A DNA stretch of 14,803 nt from OMOG01 sp041485845 (GCA_041485845.1 JBGPKH010000166.1:1-14803), one strand, 5' to 3'; positions 1 to 7,096 are shown, counted from the stretch's first letter. Made by a program: numbers and translations. The notes: generated by a model not told the origin, from the sequence alone.

Positions 1-36
1 CCCAGCAGTTGGTGCACGCCCAGCAGTTGTTGCACG
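1..36. repeat. Two-copy 18-bp tandem repeat in the fliR 3' region
   Basis: Bases 1-18 and 19-36 are the same 18-mer with one mismatch (cccagcagttGgtgcacg against cccagcagttTttgcacg read at the aligned positions). The array may continue beyond the left edge. On the minus strand it encodes VQQLLG then VHQLLG at the extreme C-terminal end of the visible FliR, so each unit adds six codons without breaking frame. Confidence 0.8.
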
Positions 37-788
37 GATATCCACGCCTGCCCGCTGAACTCCTGCAGGATGCGGGGGAGCAGCGCCGCCACCCAGCTCA
101 GCACCAGGAGCGCCGTCAGCATCTTGACCGGGAAGGCCAGCGCCAGCAATTGCAACTGCTGGTTCAGACGTCCCAACAGCGCCAGCGCCACATCCACCAT
201 GACCAGCAGGGCGACCACCGGGAGCGCCATGCGGACGCCCACGGAAAAGAGACTCGATCCCAGACGAATGAGAGCCTGGGCGGAGAGAGGGCCGAACACG
301 TAGGCTCCCGCCGGCACCTTTTCCAGGCTCAGCGCGAACAGCCGCAGGAGCTCGCGGTCGAGCCCCAGCGCAAAGAACAGCAGGCCCGCCATCAATTGCG
401 CGAATACCAGCAGCACGCCCGAATCGGCTTCGGTGTTGGGGTCGATGGTCGAGGCGTACGCGTAGCCCGCCTGGAGCCCCAGGACCTGGGCGGCGAGGGT
501 GAACGACTCGAGCACGATCGCCACCGAGACTCCGATGGCGATACCGAGAGCCGCTTCCGCGGCGGCCCAGCCCACCAGCGCCGCCGGCGAGGCGACGGCG
601 GCGGCGCCGGCCGCCGGCCATCGGGGAAACAGGGCCAGCGCGAATCCCAGAGCCAGAGCCGCGCGTACCGGTTCCGGCGCCCCCTTGATGCCGGGCAGCG
701 GCACGAAGACCAGGGCGCCAGAGACGCGCGCCAGCACCAGCAGGAAGCCGTACAGCGTGGCAGCCGGGAACGTCAGGCTAGCGGGCAT
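1..788 (-). CDS. fliR: Flagellar export gate protein FliR (3' end outside window)
   Basis: FliR is an inner-membrane subunit of the FliP/Q/R export gate of the flagellar type III secretion system. Reverse-strand translation from the ATG at 788 gives 262 visible residues with no stop before the window edge. It begins MPASLTFPAATLYGF and has several long hydrophobic segments. The family-like stretch around residues 95-125 contains LGLQAGYAYASTIDPNTEA, followed by a segment with FPVKMLTALLVLSWVAALLP near residues 215-240. FliR proteins are usually about 260 residues, so little should be missing, yet the frame is still open. The last visible residues form a two-copy hexapeptide repeat (VQQLLG, VHQLLG). 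The start overlaps the end of fliQ by 11 nt, so translation is probably coupled. The call rests on the hydrophobic profile, these motifs and the fliP-fliQ-fliR order. Confidence 0.93.
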   Translation of the reverse strand, partial: MPASLTFPAATLYGFLLVLARVSGALVFVPLPGIKGAPEPVRAALALGFALALFPRWPAAGAAAVASPAALVGWAAAEAALGIAIGVSVAIVLESFTLAAQVLGLQAGYAYASTIDPNTEADSGVLLVFAQLMAGLLFFALGLDRELLRLFALSLEKVPAGAYVFGPLSAQALIRLGSSLFSVGVRMALPVVALLVMVDVALALLGRLNQQLQLLALAFPVKMLTALLVLSWVAALLPRILQEFSGQAWISVQQLLGVHQLL

Positions 789-1047
789 AACGCCCCAGGT
801 CTCCCAGCAGCGCGGTGGTGTAAGACATGGTCTTTTGCAGCATCCACGGCAGGAGCAGGATCAACCCCACCAGGAAGGCCACCAGGCGCGGGATGGTGCT
901 GAAGGCGTTGTCCTGCATCGACGTCGCAATCTGCACCAGACTGATCGCGATCCCCGCGATAAACCCGATGGCCAGCAGGGGCGCGGCCAGCCAGAAGGTG
1001 GTCATGAGGGTCTGGCGGACGATCTGGACCACGGTTTCCGGGGTCAT
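778..1047 (-). CDS. fliQ: Flagellar export gate protein FliQ
   Basis: FliQ is a small two-helix inner-membrane protein of the FliP/Q/R export gate. The 89-residue product has the standard family length. It begins MTPETVVQIVRQTL and carries two hydrophobic hairpin helices at about residues 17-38 and 52-75. The conserved ISLVQIATSMQDNAFSTIPR region links them, corresponding to the family pattern QAxTQIxExTLxFIPK. The ATG overlaps the fliP stop as ATGA (4 nt), and fliR starts 11 nt before the fliQ stop. Both overlaps indicate translational coupling in one operon. Identification is firm from length, motif and neighbours. Confidence 0.96.
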   Translation of the reverse strand: MTPETVVQIVRQTLMTTFWLAAPLLAIGFIAGIAISLVQIATSMQDNAFSTIPRLVAFLVGLILLLPWMLQKTMSYTTALLGDLGRYAR

Positions 1048-1781
1048 GAGTAAAACCCCTTCATGAGCGATCCCACTACCAGGTTCCAGCCATCCACCAG
1101 GACGAACAGGAGGATCTTAAAGGGCGCCGAAATCATCACCGGGGGCAGTTGCACCATGCCCACCGAGAGAGTGACCGAAGCCACCACCAGGTCGATCACC
1201 AAAAACGGCAGGAACAGCACCGCGCCGATCTGAAACCCGGTCTTCAACTCCGACAGGATATAGGCCGGCACGAGAACCTTCAGATCGAGGTCGGCGGGCG
1301 AGTGCGGCGCCGGCTGCCGGGTCATCTCGACGAAGAGACGGATGTCCTTCTCGCGCGCGAAGCGGGCCAGGAAATGGCGCAGCGGCTTGGCGCCCTGGTC
1401 CATGGCCTGCTGTGCCGTCAACTGGCCGGACTCCAGCGGTTCCCACCCCTGGTGGTACATGTCCGCCGCGACCGGCTGCATGACGATGATCGTGAGAAAC
1501 AGGGCCAGCCCCAACAGCACCTGGTTCGAGGGAGTGGACTGCGTGCCCAGCGCCTGGCGCAGAAAGTGCAGCACCACGGTGATGCGCAAAAACGGAGTGA
1601 TCGACATGACCGCCGCCGGCAGCAGGGTCATCAGGGTCAGCAGAATCACGATCTGCATGGGGACGCTGACGCTGGAACCGTTCTTGGCGGCCGATATGCC
1701 GAAAAGGGAGAGGGGTTCGGCCGTTTCCGCCAGCGCCGGAAGGGCCGCCAGCAGCAGGGGTAGAACGCGCCACGCTCTCAC
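1044..1781 (-). CDS. fliP: Flagellar export gate protein FliP
   Basis: FliP forms the core ring of the flagellar export gate in the inner membrane. The 245-residue product equals the length of E. coli FliP. A cleavable signal peptide covers roughly residues 1-18 (MRAWRVLPLLLAALPALA). The family signature follows at about residues 62-97: TPFLRITVVLHFLRQALGTQ and then TPSNQVLLGLALFLT. The C-terminal half has ILSELKTGFQIGAVLFLPFL (174-193) and VMISAPFKILLFVLVDGW (215-232), both typical. The chosen start is a GTG that overlaps the fliO stop as GTGA. The frame stays open upstream, but only this start gives a normal signal peptide and length. It ends with a 4-nt overlap with fliQ. Confidence 0.97.
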   Translation of the reverse strand: MRAWRVLPLLLAALPALAETAEPLSLFGISAAKNGSSVSVPMQIVILLTLMTLLPAAVMSITPFLRITVVLHFLRQALGTQSTPSNQVLLGLALFLTIIVMQPVAADMYHQGWEPLESGQLTAQQAMDQGAKPLRHFLARFAREKDIRLFVEMTRQPAPHSPADLDLKVLVPAYILSELKTGFQIGAVLFLPFLVIDLVVASVTLSVGMVQLPPVMISAPFKILLFVLVDGWNLVVGSLMKGFYS

Positions 1782-2065
1782 CGCCCGGCCTCCCGCGCAA
1801 CCGCCATTTCGAACCGCGGAACGCTCTCGATCAGCGTGCAGCCCGCCGGCGTGGACGCCAGCAGCAAGGCGGTGTCGCCCAGGCGGACGAGGTGCAGCGT
1901 GTGCTGCGGTCCCAGGGACAGGCGCTCCAGGCACTCCAGCCTTCGGACGGCAGCCTTGCGCGCCGGCAATACCCCGGCGAAACCCTTGCGGCGGAGCCAC
2001 CACAACGTGGCGGTCAGCAAAGCCAGCACGGCTCCTGCCGCCGCCATATGTTGAACGAAATCCAT
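1778..2065 (-). CDS. fliO: Flagellar biosynthetic protein FliO
   Basis: FliO is a membrane-anchored assembly factor for the FliP ring of the export gate. The 95-residue product has one N-terminal transmembrane helix (about residues 7-24, MAAAGAVLALLTATLWWL) followed by basic residues RRK. A small cytoplasmic beta domain follows with the family pattern LECLERLSLGPQHTLHLVRL at about 43-62 and DTALLLASTPAGCTLIESV at 64-82. The ATG at 2065 is preceded by AGAGGAACC, an acceptable ribosome site, and gives a normal start immediately before the membrane helix. The frame is open further upstream, but that extension is arginine/serine-rich and unlike FliO. The stop overlaps the fliP GTG. FliO is poorly conserved, so context supports the call. 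Confidence 0.88.
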   Translation of the reverse strand: MDFVQHMAAAGAVLALLTATLWWLRRKGFAGVLPARKAAVRRLECLERLSLGPQHTLHLVRLGDTALLLASTPAGCTLIESVPRFEMAVAREAGR

Positions 2066-2126
2066 CGGCTTGGTTCCTCTTTTTGGACCAGCGGGCCGCC
2101 TGCGCCGGGAAGACGCAGCGCTCCCG

Positions 2127-2372
2127 CTAGTCGTCGCGGAAGTCGGTGATGCGCACGCCGAGCGTGTTTTCGACCACCACGATCTCACCGGAGCCGCAGA
2201 GCACGCCGCCGATGTAGATGTCGATATTTTCGCCGGCCGAGCGCAGCGTGCTGATCACGCTGCCCTCCTGGAGTTCCAGCACCTCGCGTGTGCGCATGAT
2301 GCGCCGATCGAGCTCGACTTCGATCTCGATCGGAATGTCGCCGAGCGACGCTATCTCTTCCTGAGGAGTCAT
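2127..2372 (-). CDS. fliN: Flagellar motor switch protein FliN (SpoA domain)
   Basis: FliN forms the lower ring of the cytoplasmic C-ring, which controls switching and helps dock export substrates. The 81-residue product is essentially a single SpoA domain: GDIPIEIEVELDRRIMRTRE at about residues 11-30, LELQEGSVISTL at 32-43, and ENIDIYIGGVLCGSGEIVVV at 48-67 ending in VRITDFRDD. E. coli FliN is about 137 residues, so the N-terminal extension is absent here; short forms are common. The ATG lies 7 nt after the flgE stop with no clear Shine-Dalgarno sequence, which suggests re-initiation after flgE. A 61-nt gap separates it from fliO. The partner fliM is not in the window. Confidence 0.93.
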   Translation of the reverse strand: MTPQEEIASLGDIPIEIEVELDRRIMRTREVLELQEGSVISTLRSAGENIDIYIGGVLCGSGEIVVVENTLGVRITDFRDD

Positions 2373-2379
2373 CGGCTGA

Positions 2380-3657
2380 TTAACGGATCAGGTTTATGGT
2401 GTCCTGGCTCAAAGTGTCGGCCGTGGTGATCACTTTGGAATTCGCCTCGTACCCGCGCTGGTACACGATCAGGCTGGTGAATTCGCGCGCGATGTCCACC
2501 GTCGAAGCCTCGATCGACCCCCCGGAAATGGAGCCGCGCCCGCCGGTTCCCGGCACCCCGATGGAGGGCGTTGCGGTGCGCGAGCTGAGCATGAAATTGT
2601 TGTTGCCGGCGGCCACCAGGCTGTCCGGGTTGGGGATGGATGCCAGGGCGATCTGGCCCACCAGCACCTGCGTGCCGTCCGTATAATGCGCCAGAATCTG
2701 GCCGCCGTCCGCCAGACCCACATCGCTCAGCTCCGCGGCCGGAGATCCATCCTGAGAGTTCGCCGAGGGAGCCGACTTCTGTCCAAACTGCGTGATCCGT
2801 CCGATGCCGGCGCTGGTGTAGGGGTCCCAGCTCAGGCCCAGGTCCTTGGCCCCGTCGCTCAGCCCCGGAACCTGGAAAACCATGGGGCTTCCGAAAGCGG
2901 GATCGGTCAGCAGGCCGTCCTGGTTGCCGAAGGTCAAGGTCCCGCTGGCGCCCGATATGGGAAACGGCGTGCCCGCCGTGCCGCCGCCGATCTCATCGCC
3001 CGGGATGGTCACCTGGTAGCTCCAGGCATTGGGACCGGTCTTCTGGAAGTTGAGCGTCAGAACGTGAGAAGCTCCCAGGCTGTCGTATAGCGTCACCGGT
3101 GTGGTGAATGCGGAGGTCGCGTCCGCCGCCGCTCCGGAATCCAGGTTGAGATCCACGGTGAAGCTTTTGGTGGCTACCGGCGCCTTGACGGAGCCGACCG
3201 GGACCACCATATTGGTTACGGCGCCGTTGGTATTCACCTGGCGGGTGGTGGCATCGATGGCGGTCCAACCCAGGACCCGGTCACCCGTGCTGGTGAGCAG
3301 GTTGCCGGACTTGTCGACCTGAAAATTGCCGGCCCGGGTGTACTGCATTTGTCCCGTACTGGGATCCTGGACGACGAAGAAACCATCTCCTTGGATGGCG
3401 GCGTCCAGGAGGCCGGCGCTCGGTTGGATGGCGCCCTGCGTGAACTGCCGGACCGTGAGCGGCGTTCCCGTGCCGAATCCGACCTGGGTATCTCCCAGTC
3501 CCGCACCCAGGGACTGCGTGACCATGTCGCGGAAGCTCACCACGCTGGTCTTGAAACCGGGCGTGTTCAGGTTTGCCAGATTGTTGCCCACCACATCGAT
3601 GGCGGTGGAAGTCGCGTTGAGCGCGGAAAGTGCGGTTGAGAAAGACGTAGTAAACAT
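2380..3657 (-). CDS. flgE: Flagellar hook protein FlgE
   Basis: FlgE polymerises into the hook, the universal joint outside the outer membrane; it is exported by the flagellar secretion system and capped by FlgD. The 425-residue product has the N-terminal axial-protein motif (VVGNNLANLNTPGFKTS near residues 22-38) and the rod/hook core sequence AAIQGDGFFVVQD near 85-97. The middle is Gly/Ser/Thr-rich. The C-terminal axial helix contains EFTSLIVYQRGYEANSKVIT and ends DTLSQDTINLIR. The length is close to that of E. coli FlgE (402). The ATG at 3657 follows GGAGAA at a good distance; the longer open frame upstream lacks family character. It lies 13 nt after flgD and 7 nt before fliN. Confidence 0.97.
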   Translation of the reverse strand: MFTTSFSTALSALNATSTAIDVVGNNLANLNTPGFKTSVVSFRDMVTQSLGAGLGDTQVGFGTGTPLTVRQFTQGAIQPSAGLLDAAIQGDGFFVVQDPSTGQMQYTRAGNFQVDKSGNLLTSTGDRVLGWTAIDATTRQVNTNGAVTNMVVPVGSVKAPVATKSFTVDLNLDSGAAADATSAFTTPVTLYDSLGASHVLTLNFQKTGPNAWSYQVTIPGDEIGGGTAGTPFPISGASGTLTFGNQDGLLTDPAFGSPMVFQVPGLSDGAKDLGLSWDPYTSAGIGRITQFGQKSAPSANSQDGSPAAELSDVGLADGGQILAHYTDGTQVLVGQIALASIPNPDSLVAAGNNNFMLSSRTATPSIGVPGTGGRGSISGGSIEASTVDIAREFTSLIVYQRGYEANSKVITTADTLSQDTINLIR

Positions 3658-3670
3658 AAGAATTCTCCGT

Positions 3671-3973
3671 TCATGAATGCGAGACGTTGGCGCCGCTGTT
3701 GAGCGCGGCCACAAGCTGGTCGAGATCCCGCCGTATGGCTGTAAGATCCTGACCCGAGTTGACGGACTCTTCCAGTTGCTGGAACTGCGCGAGCTGCGCC
3801 ACGAACTGCGTGCCGTCGCTCGGATTCATCGGGTCCTGGTTGCGGAGCTGCGCGATCATGAGCCGCATGAACATGTTCTTGTCCACGGCGTTGGGCGTGG
3901 AACCGGAAGTGGATGACGGGTGCTGGCTGGCGGCGCCGCTCGCGGCGTTGTACGAGGAGATGGCTGGTACCAT
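3671..3973 (-). CDS. flgD: Flagellar hook-capping protein FlgD, minimal form
   Basis: FlgD is the scaffold that caps the growing hook and promotes FlgE polymerisation. The 100-residue product contains the conserved N-terminal FlgD region: a Ser/Asn-rich leader (about 1-30), then DKNMFMRLMIAQLRNQDPMN (31-50) and DGTQFVAQLAQFQQLEES (53-70). After a short helix it ends VSHS. The Ig-like and Tudor-like C-terminal domains of the roughly 230-residue enterobacterial FlgD are absent. The ATG at 3973 is preceded by AAAGGAAAG. The stop lies 13 nt before flgE, the usual partner. There is no sign of a frameshift; the following bases are used as the flgE ribosome site. Confidence 0.9.
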   Translation of the reverse strand: MVPAISSYNAASGAASQHPSSTSGSTPNAVDKNMFMRLMIAQLRNQDPMNPSDGTQFVAQLAQFQQLEESVNSGQDLTAIRRDLDQLVAALNSGANVSHS

Positions 3974-3987
3974 GAGAGTGCTTTCCT

Positions 3988-4485
3988 TTACGCGTTCTTG
4001 ACTTCGCACGCCACCATCATGTCGATATAGGACTGGGGATAGCCGTGCGTGTAGAACGAGGCCACCAGACCCGGATTGATCATGCGTCCGTCGGGAAGCT
4101 GCACCATCTGGTTCGGCTGCTGCTGCAGGAACGGACCGCCGTTGGGCGTGAACTGGCTGCTTGGAACGACCTTCCCGCCCACCATCTGGGCCACCATGGC
4201 CGCCGTCTGGGGCGTGGCGAAATAGTGAGGGTTGTAGCTGAACGCACCGTTCGGCCCGATTCCCGTGGGGTTGGCAATCCACGGATTCGGCCCAAAAACC
4301 GACTCCGCAGTCGGCGCTGGAGCGGGCGGCGGGGGGGGCGGCGCCGCAGGTGTGTTTTTAGAGGTAAACAGGGCCCGAAAATCGGGCGCCTCCGCAGCCG
4401 GAGGGACATCCGAGGCGGTTTGGCGCGATCGGGGCGCGTTGTGGACCGGCAGCGCCGGCCTCAACCAAGAGACGACATGAACCAT
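3988..4485 (-). CDS. Uncharacterised protein between fliK and flgD
   Basis: I do not recognise this family. The 165-residue product has four visible parts. Residues 1-40 are a polar, basic N-terminus ending EAPDFRALF. Residues 46-60 are a Pro/Ala linker including six prolines in a row. Residues 62-92 are an Asn/Gly/Pro/aromatic module (VFGPNPWIANPTGIGPNG, SYNPHYFATP). Residues 93-165 are a more regular segment with AAMVAQMVGGKVV, PFLQQQPNQMVQLPDGRMIN, GLVASFYTHGYPQSYIDMM and a single Cys at 160. There is no signal peptide and no clear transmembrane helix, so it is either cytoplasmic or exported by the flagellar system. The ATG at 4485 has AAGGAA five bases upstream and overlaps fliK by 25 nt. 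flgD follows 14 nt later. Position implies a role in hook assembly; that is inference only. Confidence 0.8.
   Translation of the reverse strand: MVHVVSWLRPALPVHNAPRSRQTASDVPPAAEAPDFRALFTSKNTPAAPPPPPPAPAPTAESVFGPNPWIANPTGIGPNGAFSYNPHYFATPQTAAMVAQMVGGKVVPSSQFTPNGGPFLQQQPNQMVQLPDGRMINPGLVASFYTHGYPQSYIDMMVACEVKNA
4331..4338. repeat. Eight-base G/C mononucleotide tract
   Basis: Eight consecutive G on the plus strand are C8 in the coding strand of the uncharacterised gene between fliK and flgD, inside its run of proline codons. Such tracts can slip during replication; a one-base change would shift the frame ahead of the whole conserved-looking C-terminal part. Confidence 0.75.
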
Positions 4486-7010
4486 GCGAATTCCTTTCCT
4501 TTCTCTTTGCGATGGGGTTGTTCTTCGTAAATCCCGGGGCGCTGCCGCTGCGGCTCGCCCTGCTGTTGCCGGGGGTCCTGGCGCGGCGGGGAGTTCGAAT
4601 CCTGCGGGCTGCTCCCCGCGGGATGCTCCACGTTCCGCCGCCAGTCGTCGGCGGAAGGCGAGGTGTGCCAGGCTTCCGCACGCAGTCCGGTCTGTTCGAG
4701 GCGCGAGGAAAGAGCCGGCAGGTCATCGCGCAGCGCTTCGGCCAGGTTCGCATCCGAGGTGTGTACCGCAACATGGACGTCTCCACCCCGATCCGCCACC
4801 CGTACTTCGACCCGCTGGCTGCCGCTGTTGACCTCCAGCCGGATGTCGCGGGGCGCCGCTGGAGCCTTGCAGGGTTCGGACTCGCTGCGGCTCTCGAGGG
4901 CTTCGGGATGCGCGGCTTGCCCGGCTGCACGGGGAGCGTCAGGCTGGCGGCCGCCGCTTTCGGAACGGGGTCCGGCGGCTGGTTCGGCGACTCTGCCGGT
5001 AACCGCGGAGGGGCTCTCCTCCCGGAGCGCCGGGGGGAGGCCCAGCTTGCGCGGGCGCGCGGCCGGATTGGCCTCGCTCTCTTCGCCGGAAGCCGCCTCC
5101 CGGGTCCGGCCCTCCGCCTGCGCGGCGCCGCGCACGGCCGGCGATTCGGCTGTGCCGGTCTCTTGGCCGGCGGACTCGGCCGATTCCGGCTGAGGATCTC
5201 CGAAAATGGAGCCGGGGAGTTTTCCCGCGTGGCCTGCAACCGGCCTGGGGCTGTCCCCGGGCGCACGTTTCTCCGCCACCGGCAACGGGATCAGACGACC
5301 TTGAAAGGTAAACTCGGGGAGGGCGTCCGAGACGTCCGGCCCCGCGCCGGCCCGAGTGTCGCCACCAGCGGGTGAAGGCGCGTCCTGCCGGAACATCGGG
5401 CCGGGAGCCCCTTCATCGGCCGGCCCGGCGTGCGCCAGTAGCTGGGGCCCTCGCACGTCCGGTACTCCGGAAGCCGCAGCGCTCCCATGGCTTTCTCCGG
5501 ACGGCGCCGGAATTTCCGGCGGGAGGGGGGCGGGGGCCGATGGAATGGCCTCTATGGGAACCGGCAAGAGCCGCGCGGACGAAGGCGCGGGAACCAACGA
5601 ACCAAGTGGAGTTCGGGACGCGGCGGGCCGCTCGTACGCGCTCCTGCCGGGAGTGGCAAGAAGGCCCACCGGCGCCAACGGGCTATTCCGGAACGGGGGG
5701 GTATCCGCCCGCGGATTCGGGGCTTCCGGCTTGCGGGCCGTCTCCGCGTACTCAGCCGGCTGGGGAAACGTGGGTTCCCCGCTGGGGATTGTGTCTGCAT
5801 CCGTCATTGGCAGCGGCGCACCGCGGCCGGACGAGTTCGCCGCCGCGGCCGGCTGCACTGGGGCGCGCTCCTCCCGGCTCTGGAACGGCTCAGGCCCTGG
5901 AATCCGATACTCCGCAGCAAGCGTCGCGGCCTGCCGCACAGTCTGGGAAGCGGCCGGGAGAGGCACGGTAAGCCCGGCGGCCGTTGGGGAGCCGGAAAGC
6001 TCGCGGCCGGCGGGCTCCGCGGCGGACTCCTGGAGCTTCTGCATCGGATCTTCAGGACCGATTATCCTAAATAGTGGACGCAGAGCCCCAGCACCGGAGC
6101 GGGGGGACGCCGGCGCCAATTCCGCCGATAGTGGCGCGGACGCCAGGTTCGCGAAGCCGATGGAGCCGGCGGGCTCCAGGATAATCTGCCCCGGAGGGCT
6201 CGCCCCGGCCGCCAACTGCACCGGCTGGGGACGAAACGGGTCCGGTGCGGACTGTGCCTGTGCCGCCAACGGGACCGGGAGCGTCGTAGCGGGCCTCCCA
6301 GAGAGCGGGAAAGCAGCCCCTCGGGAGGTCCCGGTCTCAGAGCCGACGGACACCGCAGCGGCCGGCTGCGGCTTCGGCACAGGCGTCAAGTCGAACGAGA
6401 GTGAGAGGCGCGCCGGACGCCAGCCCGCCACGTTCCCCAGCGGATCGCCCGGCTCGGCCTGGACCGGCTCGGCCTGGACCGGCTCCCGATCGGCGTCCAT
6501 TGCGGACGGATGCCACTCCGCCTGGAAAGTCGCGGCAACGGCCTCCGGCGGGTTGATCGGGCCGGGAGCCGGAAGCGCCAATGCAAGCGAACCGCCACGC
6601 GCGACCGCGTGCCTTGAAGAACCCTCCGGCGAACCAGTCGCCTTGACCCGCTTCGCCGTAGGATTCGGGTTCATCGGAAAGGATGCCGCTGGCGCATTCT
6701 CTTTCTGCGGCCCAATTCCGCCGGCCGCCTCTTCCTTCCCGAAAAGGCCTTCCAGAACCGCGGGGAAGAGCGCGATCTGCGGGATCTGGCCGCCGCCACT
6801 CTCCCGCCCGAGCGCCTGGTTCCCGGCCGCGGGTGGCAGCGCCGCCATAGGAAGCTGCGGCCGAAACGCGGCGAGCGGGGAAGCCAGTGTCGAAAAGGCG
6901 GTCACGGACCGGTTAATTGCAGATCGCGGGCCAAAGCTGTCCGTCACGTTTTCAACGGGTTGCCGTTCCGCGGCGCGCCAAGAAATTGCCGCCGCGGCCG
7001 CTGGCGGCAA
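4461..7010 (-). CDS. fliK: Flagellar hook-length control protein FliK-like
   Basis: FliK measures hook length as a secreted ruler and switches export from hook to filament substrates. The open frame gives up to 849 residues, much longer than Salmonella FliK (405). About residues 1-720 are low-complexity, rich in Pro, Ala, Gly, Glu and Ser, as expected of a ruler. Residues 722-782 form the conserved C-terminal core: IRLEVNSGSQRVEVRVADRG, GDVHVAVHTSDANLAEALRD, then LPALSSRLEQTGLRAEAWH. A Gln/Arg/Pro-rich tail follows. The start is uncertain: 7010 is a TTG without a ribosome site; in-frame alternatives are GTG at 6947 or 6905 and ATG at 6848 (residue 55). It is the first gene of the minus-strand operon and overlaps the next gene by 25 nt. 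The C-terminal match and context support the name. Confidence 0.85.
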   Translation of the reverse strand: MPPAAAAAISWRAAERQPVENVTDSFGPRSAINRSVTAFSTLASPLAAFRPQLPMAALPPAAGNQALGRESGGGQIPQIALFPAVLEGLFGKEEAAGGIGPQKENAPAASFPMNPNPTAKRVKATGSPEGSSRHAVARGGSLALALPAPGPINPPEAVAATFQAEWHPSAMDADREPVQAEPVQAEPGDPLGNVAGWRPARLSLSFDLTPVPKPQPAAAVSVGSETGTSRGAAFPLSGRPATTLPVPLAAQAQSAPDPFRPQPVQLAAGASPPGQIILEPAGSIGFANLASAPLSAELAPASPRSGAGALRPLFRIIGPEDPMQKLQESAAEPAGRELSGSPTAAGLTVPLPAASQTVRQAATLAAEYRIPGPEPFQSREERAPVQPAAAANSSGRGAPLPMTDADTIPSGEPTFPQPAEYAETARKPEAPNPRADTPPFRNSPLAPVGLLATPGRSAYERPAASRTPLGSLVPAPSSARLLPVPIEAIPSAPAPLPPEIPAPSGESHGSAAASGVPDVRGPQLLAHAGPADEGAPGPMFRQDAPSPAGGDTRAGAGPDVSDALPEFTFQGRLIPLPVAEKRAPGDSPRPVAGHAGKLPGSIFGDPQPESAESAGQETGTAESPAVRGAAQAEGRTREAASGEESEANPAARPRKLGLPPALREESPSAVTGRVAEPAAGPRSESGGRQPDAPRAAGQAAHPEALESRSESEPCKAPAAPRDIRLEVNSGSQRVEVRVADRGGDVHVAVHTSDANLAEALRDDLPALSSRLEQTGLRAEAWHTSPSADDWRRNVEHPAGSSPQDSNSPPRQDPRQQQGEPQRQRPGIYEEQPHRKEKGKEFAWFMSSLG
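4491..4496 (-). promoter_or_regulatory. Ribosome binding site inside the fliK 3' end
   Basis: AAGGAA on the minus strand lies five bases before the ATG at 4485. It sits within the last codons of fliK and fixes the start of the next gene despite the 25-nt overlap. Confidence 0.6.
6451..6480. repeat. Two perfect 15-bp tandem copies inside fliK
   Basis: Bases 6451-6465 and 6466-6480 are identical (ggctcggcctggacc) and are followed by another ggctc. They encode EPVQA twice in the FliK linker. This looks like in-frame expansion of the ruler region. Confidence 0.85.
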
Positions 7011-7067
7011 GAAATCGTCGCCAGCCGGGCCCCCGTCACCGTGCTTATCGGATGGCAGTCGCGTGTT

Positions 7068-7096
7068 TTGAGAGATTTGGATCTGTTACCATACAT
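7068..7096 (+). promoter_or_regulatory. Weak candidate promoter for the flgF operon
   Basis: TTGAGA at 7068-7073 resembles a -35 box (five of six). After 17 bases ATACAT is a poor -10 match. If used, transcription would begin near 7103, which would favour the flgF ATG at 7125 over the one at 7095. I see no convincing sigma-54 (GG-N10-GC) or sigma-28 element here. The divergent fliK operon must also have its promoter in or near this interval, and none is evident. Confidence 0.2.

Noticed and set aside
9..902. 297-codon plus-strand frame at the left edge
   Set aside because: Gln/Arg/His-rich translation typical of an antisense shadow; the minus strand gives clear FliR and FliQ.
7053..7070. Possible sigma-54 promoter (tggcag...) upstream of flgF
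   Set aside because: The GG at 7054-7055 is not followed by GC at the required ten-base spacing.
5356..7071. 571-codon open frame on the plus strand opposite fliK, and similar long antisense frames
   Set aside because: The predicted protein is low-complexity Gly/Ala/Ser-rich and mirrors the GC-biased third positions of fliK; the opposite strand carries the conserved FliK C-terminal core and the operon context.
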